Source: Candidatus Methanomethylophilaceae archaeon
GTDB taxonomy: Archaea; Thermoplasmatota; Thermoplasmata; Methanomassiliicoccales; Methanomethylophilaceae
Length of the DNA stretch: 47,051 nt
Direction of reading: 5' to 3'
Assembly (NCBI GenBank): GCA_017519045.1
Contig: JAFWTC010000001.1
Location: 1-47,051, forward strand
The translations under genes were made by a program, and so were the position numbers. The notes below the pieces were generated by a model. That model searched no databases. It was not told the origin of the DNA and worked only from the letters and a program-made list of their open reading frames with translations. Positions 41,592 to 47,051 of the stretch are shown here, piece after piece (the first letter of the stretch is position 1; each line of letters begins with the position of its first letter).

Positions 41592-43620
41592 GTCGATGAG
41601 TAGGATTGTGATCGTGGGCGCCAACTCCCGTCTGGACCAGGCTATCGATGTCCTGTACAGCATGGGAACCGTCCACCTGATCGATCATACTGTCGACGCG
41701 GATGAAGGTTTCACCCTCGGAACGCCCCGTCCGTACGCCCCCAAGGCATCCGAAAGGCTGCTGAAGGTGCGTTCGATGGAGAAGGACCTGGGCATCACCA
41801 AAAAGACGCCCACCAACGTCGTTTCCGTGGATGAGATCAAGAAGAAGCTATCAGCTGACAGCGTCGAGTTTGCCGAGGACGAGGTCATATCCGTCCTCGA
41901 CAAGAAGAATGATCTAAATCAGAGGATCACTGAGTTAAACGCCAAAAAGAAGAGCTTAGACGTCCTCTCGAAACTCGACATCGACCTTGACATGTACTCC
42001 GGCTACAGGAGCATCGTGTCCATGGTCGGAACGGTCGCGGTCGATCCGTCCGTCGCCCTCTCCGGGATTCCCTGCGAGGTCGAATACAGGGCGGGCTCCA
42101 AGAAGGAGGACGGCATCGCGGCAGTCTTCTGCAGGGTGGAGGACAAGGACAAGGTGCAGTCCGTGCTTTCGGATTGCGATTTCTCGGAGATAACCGTCCC
42201 CGAGGACACCGGTTCCGCGGCCGCCGCCTTGAAGAAGGTCGAGCACGAGCTCGTCTCCGCCGATGCGGAGATGGTCAAGATCGAGGGGGAGCTCGCCGCT
42301 CTTCTCGAGAAACACAAGGATTTCCTCAAGGCTTCCGAAGAGGAGCTCGCCATAGAGGTCGACAAGGGAGAGCTTCCCGTGAGGATCGCCTCTAGCGCCT
42401 ACTCCTTCGTAGCGGACGCGTGGGTCCCCACCAAGAAGGCCGAAAGCGCGAAGATCGAGATCGAATCGAAGGTGGAAGGCACCTACGTCGAGATCATCGA
42501 GAACCGCGGAAGGACCATGAAAGAGGTGGAAGCCGCAGAGGACAGATTCAAAGAGGTCCCCACCAAGTTCAACAACGGAAGAATGGTGAAGGAGTTCCAG
42601 TATCCGACGAAGCTTATGTCGGTGCCCAAGTATCAGGAGATTGACCCTTCCATCCTGATCGCGATATTCCTTCCCCTGTTCTTCGGAATGATGATCGGAG
42701 ACGTGGGATATTCGATTCCTTTCATAATACTCGGAGCGTACGGCCTCAAGGTCACGCACCACAAAGACTGGCGCGCCATCGCCACCGTGCTTTTCTTCGG
42801 AGGCATATGGGCGTTCATCTTCGGACTGTTCTTCTATGGAGAATGTCTAGGAATGCACTTCGTCGGCGAACATACGGCCGACGACGTCACGTACACCTGG
42901 CAATATCTGCTCGGGCTCGACAATCTTCCGGCTTTCTTCGAGGGCATCCTTCCCGGAGGCCACGGAGTCACCAAGCTCGGCGCGGACTGGATCGGATTCC
43001 AGCTTAAACTGTCTGTCTACATCGGAGTATGCCACCTTCTTCTGGCCTACTGCTGCGCGGTCTACAACAAGACCCTCCAGCACGGCTTCGTCCACGCATT
43101 CAAGGAGAAGGGCGGATGGGTCCTCAGCTTCATCGGCATGGTCCTCATCTGTTATTCCCTCGCTATGATCCTGATCTACGGCCAGTCCTTCGACTCCGTC
43201 ATGATCATCATCGGAATCGGAGCGGTCGCTCTGGCTATAGGAATCATACTCAACATACCCGAAGACGGAATGCAGGCCGTCCTCGAGCTTCCCGGAATCG
43301 TCGGAGGAGTGCTTTCTTACACTCGTATCGCCGCGATTGGGATGTCCAAGGCAGGAATGGCCCTCGCTTTCAACTACATCTGCATAGGGATGATCTACGG
43401 CGGACTCGGAGAGGGGCCGATTGCCCTCATCGTGGCCTTCGCGCTCTTCGCGTTCCTCCATCTGATGATCTGGACCCTCGGTATCCTTTCCGCGGGACTC
43501 CACTCTCTGAGGTTGCAGTTCGTCGAACTCATGGTCAAGTTCTATGAGGGAGGCGGAGTAGAGTACGAACCCCTTAAAATCAAACGCGTGAAAACCACTT
43601 CCGACAAAGAAAAAGCATAA
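41578..43620 (+). CDS. atpI: A-type ATP synthase subunit I (a)
   Basis: Membrane subunit that forms the ion half-channels next to the c ring. 680 residues: a cytosolic half with coiled coils (about 1-350), then about eight membrane helices (IAIFLPLFFGMMIGDVGYSI, AFIFGLFFYG, YIGVCHLLLAYCCAVY and others). The essential Arg is in GVLSYTRIAAIGMSKAG. Overlaps subunit H; the K gene follows after 12 bases. Confidence 0.93.
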   Translation: MSLPESMSRIVIVGANSRLDQAIDVLYSMGTVHLIDHTVDADEGFTLGTPRPYAPKASERLLKVRSMEKDLGITKKTPTNVVSVDEIKKKLSADSVEFAEDEVISVLDKKNDLNQRITELNAKKKSLDVLSKLDIDLDMYSGYRSIVSMVGTVAVDPSVALSGIPCEVEYRAGSKKEDGIAAVFCRVEDKDKVQSVLSDCDFSEITVPEDTGSAAAALKKVEHELVSADAEMVKIEGELAALLEKHKDFLKASEEELAIEVDKGELPVRIASSAYSFVADAWVPTKKAESAKIEIESKVEGTYVEIIENRGRTMKEVEAAEDRFKEVPTKFNNGRMVKEFQYPTKLMSVPKYQEIDPSILIAIFLPLFFGMMIGDVGYSIPFIILGAYGLKVTHHKDWRAIATVLFFGGIWAFIFGLFFYGECLGMHFVGEHTADDVTYTWQYLLGLDNLPAFFEGILPGGHGVTKLGADWIGFQLKLSVYIGVCHLLLAYCCAVYNKTLQHGFVHAFKEKGGWVLSFIGMVLICYSLAMILIYGQSFDSVMIIIGIGAVALAIGIILNIPEDGMQAVLELPGIVGGVLSYTRIAAIGMSKAGMALAFNYICIGMIYGGLGEGPIALIVAFALFAFLHLMIWTLGILSAGLHSLRLQFVELMVKFYEGGGVEYEPLKIKRVKTTSDKEKA

Positions 43621-43632
43621 GAGGTATCATAA

Positions 43633-43860
43633 ATGGCAGCAGCAGAAGCAGCAGGACTTATCGCAGTTGGAGCAGGACTCGCAGTCGGACTCACCGGTCT
43701 CGGAGCGGGTATCGCGGAGGGTAACGTCGGAGCGGCCGCCGTCGGGGCCATCACCGAGGACGCCAGCCTGTTCGGAAAAGCCATGATCTTCATGGTTCTT
43801 CCCGAGACCATCGTCATCTTCGGACTGGTCATCTCTATCCTCGCTATCTTCGTGATGTGA
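43633..43860 (+). CDS. atpK: A-type ATP synthase subunit K (c ring)
   Basis: 75 residues with two membrane helices. The ion-binding Glu is in VLPETIVIFG on helix 2. A single hairpin per subunit, not the duplicated or triplicated form of some methanogens. aagaggtatcataa precedes the ATG. The helix-1 turn reads GIAEGNVG. Confidence 0.93.
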   Translation: MAAAEAAGLIAVGAGLAVGLTGLGAGIAEGNVGAAAVGAITEDASLFGKAMIFMVLPETIVIFGLVISILAIFVM

Positions 43861-43880
43861 TTCCGCCAAGAGGTAATCTC

Positions 43881-44441
43881 ATGGCAGGATTAGCAAACGT
43901 CACTCAGGAGATCCTCAAGGTCGCCCAGGACAAGGCCAAGGCCGTCCAGGAGCAGGCCAGCGCGGAGGTCGCCAGAATCAGCGCCGACGCGTCCTCGAAG
44001 ATCGCTGAGATAGAAGAGAGAGAGGCCAAGAAGCGCACCGAGGAGGTGGAACGCCTCAAGCGCCAGGAGATATCCAGCGCGGAGCTCGAGAGCAAGAAGA
44101 TCGTCCTCGCCAAGAAGAAGGACGTCCTCGCCAGGGCCTTCAACGAGACCCTCTCCGACCTCGAGAACGCTCCCGCCGAGAAGAAGCTGGCGCAGTACAG
44201 GGCCATGGTGAAGGCCGTCGAGGGGATCATCGAGAACCCCAAGGCGATCATGTCCGACCGCGACTCCTTCACCGCCGAGGACCTCGGCGTCTCCTCAGTC
44301 GAGAAGGACAGCAGGATCAAGGCCGGGCTCATCCTCAGGAGCGAGGACGGGCAGGTCGAGGTCGACATGCAGTACTCCACCATACTCCAGTCCATCTGGA
44401 ACCGCGAGATCAAGACTGTGTCCAGCATTCTCTTCGGGTGA
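43881..44441 (+). CDS. atpE: A-type ATP synthase subunit E
   Basis: 186 residues: a long N-terminal coiled coil (KVAQDKAKAVQEQASAEVAR onward) and a C-terminal globular domain ending in the VDMQYSTILQSIWNREIK block. Peripheral stalk with subunit H. ATG 43881 follows AAGAGGTAATCTC and is preferred to the in-frame 43857. Its TGA overlaps the GTG of subunit C (GTGA). Confidence 0.92.
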   Translation: MAGLANVTQEILKVAQDKAKAVQEQASAEVARISADASSKIAEIEEREAKKRTEEVERLKRQEISSAELESKKIVLAKKKDVLARAFNETLSDLENAPAEKKLAQYRAMVKAVEGIIENPKAIMSDRDSFTAEDLGVSSVEKDSRIKAGLILRSEDGQVEVDMQYSTILQSIWNREIKTVSSILFG

Positions 44442-45505
44442 ACCAGATGTTCAAGCGCAGCGTAAGGAAAGGCAACTACGCGTACACCGTCACCAGGGTG
44501 AAGGCCAAGAAGTCGCATCTTCTCAAGGAGGACGACTACGACAAGATGATCCAGATGAGCGTCCCGGAGATCTCCCGCTACATCAGCGAGTCCGGGTATC
44601 AGAAGGAGATGGCCGACCTGGCCGGAAGGTTCGAGGGACTCGAGCTCGTAGAGCACGCCACCTATCAGAACATGGCGAACGTGTTCAAGAGCATCCTCGG
44701 AGCGTCCCAGGGCGAGCTGGCCATAATGGTCGCCGCCTACCTCGAGAAGTGGGACATCTGGAACCTGAAGGTCATCATCCGCGGGAAGTCCTACGGGCTC
44801 GACGCGGCGGGCATCAAGGAGGACCTTGTTCCCGCCGGAAAGGTGGACGAGGAGGCCTTGGATAAGCTTATCTCGCTTGATTCCGTCGACGACGTGCTGA
44901 ACGAGTACAGCAAGATAGGGAAGGTCAAGTTCCCCGCGGAGGTCCTCTCCGAGTACAAGGAGACCGGAAACCACGGGGTCATCGAGGATTTCCTCGACAA
45001 GTACCACTATCAGAGGCTCCTCGATAGCATCAGTCCTTACACCCAGCCCACCAAGATCTTCCTGAACTACATCAGGAAGGACATCGACGTGGTCAACCTG
45101 AGGACCATCATGAAGCTCAAGTCCGAGGGCATAACCGGCGAACAGGTCATGAAGTACTTCATCCCCGGAGGGATGCAGATCGACTCCAAGTTCGCCCAGG
45201 TCCTCGCGAACGCCGACACCGTGCAGGCGGCGACCGGGGACATGTCCCGTCTCGAGCTCTATGATGAGTACATAAAACCCGTCCTAGACTCAGACACCTA
45301 CAACAACAGGGCTGTCATCGCCGCCATCAAGAAGTATCAGGAGGACCAGGCCAAGAAGATGGCCCACATGTACCCCCTGTCCGTCCTTCCCGTGGTCGAC
45401 TTCATGATCCACAAGGAGACGGAGGTAAGGAACATCCGTATCGTCGCCAGGGGCGTCGACGGAGGTCTCAGCAGGGAGACCATCAAGGGATTGCTGGTGA
45501 TCTGA
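44438..45505 (+). CDS. atpC: A-type ATP synthase subunit C
   Basis: 355 residues, all-helical family that links the c ring to the central stalk. YAYTVTRVKAKKSHLL near the N-terminus and the DIWNLKVIIRGK and DVVNLRTIMKLK blocks are typical. GTG 44438 overlaps the subunit E stop; ATG 44447 is possible. Its TGA overlaps the ATG of subunit F by one base. Confidence 0.92.
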   Translation: MNQMFKRSVRKGNYAYTVTRVKAKKSHLLKEDDYDKMIQMSVPEISRYISESGYQKEMADLAGRFEGLELVEHATYQNMANVFKSILGASQGELAIMVAAYLEKWDIWNLKVIIRGKSYGLDAAGIKEDLVPAGKVDEEALDKLISLDSVDDVLNEYSKIGKVKFPAEVLSEYKETGNHGVIEDFLDKYHYQRLLDSISPYTQPTKIFLNYIRKDIDVVNLRTIMKLKSEGITGEQVMKYFIPGGMQIDSKFAQVLANADTVQAATGDMSRLELYDEYIKPVLDSDTYNNRAVIAAIKKYQEDQAKKMAHMYPLSVLPVVDFMIHKETEVRNIRIVARGVDGGLSRETIKGLLVI

Positions 45506-45810
45506 TGGAGATAGCGGTCATAGGAAGCGAGGATTTCGTACTCGGATTCAGGCTAGCCGGAATCAGGCGCGTGTTCATCGCGAATGCGGACAACTACCAA
45601 GAAAAAATGCTGGAGGCAATGAGCCAGCCAACAATAGGTATCCTCGCAGTGGATGCGAAGGACCTCGACAATCTCTCTTTCAGCGTCAGGCAGAAGGTGA
45701 CGGATTCGATCCAGCCCGTCGTCGTGCCCGTCGGCGGAGACGAAAGCGACCTCCGCGAGAAGGTGAAGAGAGCGATTGGCGTTGATTTGTACAAAAACGA
45801 GGATGAATAA
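45505..45810 (+). CDS. atpF: A-type ATP synthase subunit F
   Basis: 101 residues, a small Rossmann-like domain of the central stalk: EIAVIGSEDFVLGFRLAGIR at the start and GILAVDAKDLDNLS in the middle. Ends TAA, directly abutting the ATG of subunit A. Confidence 0.92.
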   Translation: MEIAVIGSEDFVLGFRLAGIRRVFIANADNYQEKMLEAMSQPTIGILAVDAKDLDNLSFSVRQKVTDSIQPVVVPVGGDESDLREKVKRAIGVDLYKNEDE

Positions 45811-47051
45811 ATGAGCACTGAAGGTGTAATTTACAGGGTCGCCGGTCCTGTCGTGACCGCCACCGGCATCTCGCCCAAGATGTACGACGTCGTGCATGTC
45901 GGGAACGAGCAGCTGATGGGTGAGGTCATCAAGATCGTCGGCGAGTACTCTATCATCCAGGTTTACGAAGATACCGACGGTATAAAACCCGGAGAGCCCG
46001 TCACCAACACTGGCAGGCCCCTCTCCGTCGAGCTCGGCCCCGGGCTTCTGACCTCCGTTTACGACGGAATCCAGAGGCCTCTCCCCATTCTCAGGGAGAA
46101 GATGGGCGACTTCATCTACCGCGGAGTCTCCGCCCCTGGACTTGATCACAGCAAAAAATGGGATTTCGTGCCCACCGCCAGGGTCGGCGACACCGTCTCC
46201 CAGGGAGAGGTCATCGGAACCGTCCAGGAGGGACCCATATCCCACAAGATCCTGGTCCCCATCGGCATCGTCAACGCCAAGATCGAGGACATAAAGAGCG
46301 GATCGTTCACCATCGACGAGACCGTCGCCGTCATCGGCGGAAAGAACGTCCCCATGATCCAGTACTGGCCAGTCCGTAACCCCAGGCCGGTCGCCGAGAA
46401 GTACCAGCCCGACATACCCCTGGTCACCGGACTCCGTGTCCTCGACACGATGTTCCCCCTGGCCAAGGGAGGAGCGGCGGCCATCCCCGGAGCGTTCGGA
46501 ACCGGAAAGACCGTCACCCAGCAGTCCCTGGCCAAGTACTCCGACGCGGACATCGTGGTCTACATCGGATGCGGCGAGCGCGGAAACGAGATGACCGAGG
46601 TCCTTACCGAGTTCCCCGAGCTGAAGGACCCCAGGACCGGCGAGTCCCTCATGAAGAGGACCGTCCTCATCGCGAACACCTCCAACATGCCTGTGGCGGC
46701 CCGTGAGGCGTCCGTCTACACCGGCATGACCATCGCCGAGTACTTCAGGGACATGGGCTACAACGTCGCCCTTATGGCCGACTCCACCTCCAGGTGGGCC
46801 GAGGCCATGCGTGAGATCTCCTCCAGGCTGGAAGAGATGCCCGGAGAGGAGGGATACCCCGCGTACCTCGCAGGCCGTCTCTCCGAGTTCTACGAGCGTG
46901 CCGCCCGCGCCAAGGCCCTCTGCGGCCAGGACGGGTCCGTCTCCGTCATCGGAGCAGTATCTCCTCCCGGAGGAGACCTGTCCGAGCCGGTCACCCAGAA
47001 CACCCTCCGTATCGTCCGTGTCTTCTGGGCGCTGGACACCAAGCTGAGGGA
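45811..47051 (+). CDS. atpA: A-type ATP synthase catalytic subunit A (runs off the right edge)
   Basis: 413 codons are visible of a protein usually near 580. The Walker A motif GAFGTGKT is in [20 protein letters not shown], followed by [32 protein letters not shown] and a final [12 protein letters not shown] block. This is the nucleotide-hydrolysing subunit of the A1 head. No intein is seen in the visible part. Subunits B and D are expected beyond the edge. Confidence 0.96.
   Translation, partial: MSTEGVIYRVAGPVVTATGISPKMYDVVHVGNEQLMGEVIKIVGEYSIIQVYEDTDGIKPGEPVTNTGRPLSVELGPGLLTSVYDGIQRPLPILREKMGDFIYRGVSAPGLDHSKKWDFVPTARVGDTVSQGEVIGTVQEGPISHKILVPIGIVNAKIEDIKSGSFTIDETVAVIGGKNVPMIQYWPVRNPRPVAEKYQPDIPLVTGLRVLDTMFPLAKGGAAAIPGAFGTGKTVTQQSLAKYSDADIVVYIGCGERGNEMTEVLTEFPELKDPRTGESLMKRTVLIANTSNMPVAAREASVYTGMTIAEYFRDMGYNVALMADSTSRWAEAMREISSRLEEMPGEEGYPAYLAGRLSEFYERAARAKALCGQDGSVSVIGAVSPPGGDLSEPVTQNTLRIVRVFWALDTKLR

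Noticed and set aside
1-47051. CRISPR array or rRNA genes
   Set aside because: No regularly spaced short repeats and no rRNA-like conserved blocks were seen.
45811-47051. Intein in the ATP synthase A subunit, known in some archaea
   Set aside because: The sequence around the Walker A motif is continuous, with no inserted splicing blocks.

Overview
The window looks like a chromosomal segment of a methanogen-related euryarchaeon, most likely of the order Methanomassiliicoccales (Thermoplasmatota). This assignment is an inference. It rests on archaeal information-processing genes (MCM, PriS, Orc1/Cdc6, prefoldin alpha, L18a/LX, FtsY, TiaS, Tsr3), an A-type ATP synthase operon, a G+C-rich coding style with TATA-type promoters, and several long genes interrupted only by TAG, the codon this order can read as pyrrolysine. 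No methanogenesis gene lies in the window, so the lineage is not proven.

Layout. 1-5.5 kb (minus strand): partial mcm, a small unknown gene, tsr3, a phosphatase-fold protein without its catalytic residues, and a large DUF6270-like/Sel1-repeat gene. 5.5-6.8 kb: a gene-poor gap holding a decayed copy of that gene's 5' end. 6.8-18.3 kb: two divergent paralogous genes for about 1600-residue secreted repeat proteins, each with one in-frame TAG, around an IS110-type transposase. 18.7-23.4 kb: a transposase-like gene, an HPS-RraA fusion, a Fic gene between perfect 61-bp direct repeats, and a mosaic pseudogene stitched from htpX and dCMP deaminase pieces. 23.4-28.6 kb: a PP-loop/Sel1 protein, htpX, a VbhA-Fic type module whose Fic gene carries an in-frame TAG, and a TatD-like/MBL-like fusion.

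28.6-37.9 kb: a truncated AAA-ATPase-like gene, priS, the L18a-pfdA-ftsY operon, an M20 peptidase, a nuclease-like gene with two in-frame TAGs, thiolase and tiaS. 37.9-39.8 kb: orc1/cdc6 between perfect 30-bp inverted copies of an origin recognition box, with further ORB-like sites, a good candidate replication origin. 39.8-47 kb: an archaeal signal peptidase, dCMP deaminase, and the ATP synthase operon H-I-K-E-C-F-A running off the right edge.

The strongest unusual signal is five in-frame TAG codons in four genes. Every one is TAG, homology or the expected family pattern continues past each, and every confidently delimited gene here ends in TGA or TAA. The second is the ORB-flanked orc1/cdc6. 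The third is evidence of local copying and decay: the mosaic pseudogene, the direct repeats, Sel1/DUF6270 remnants, and domains that have lost catalytic residues.
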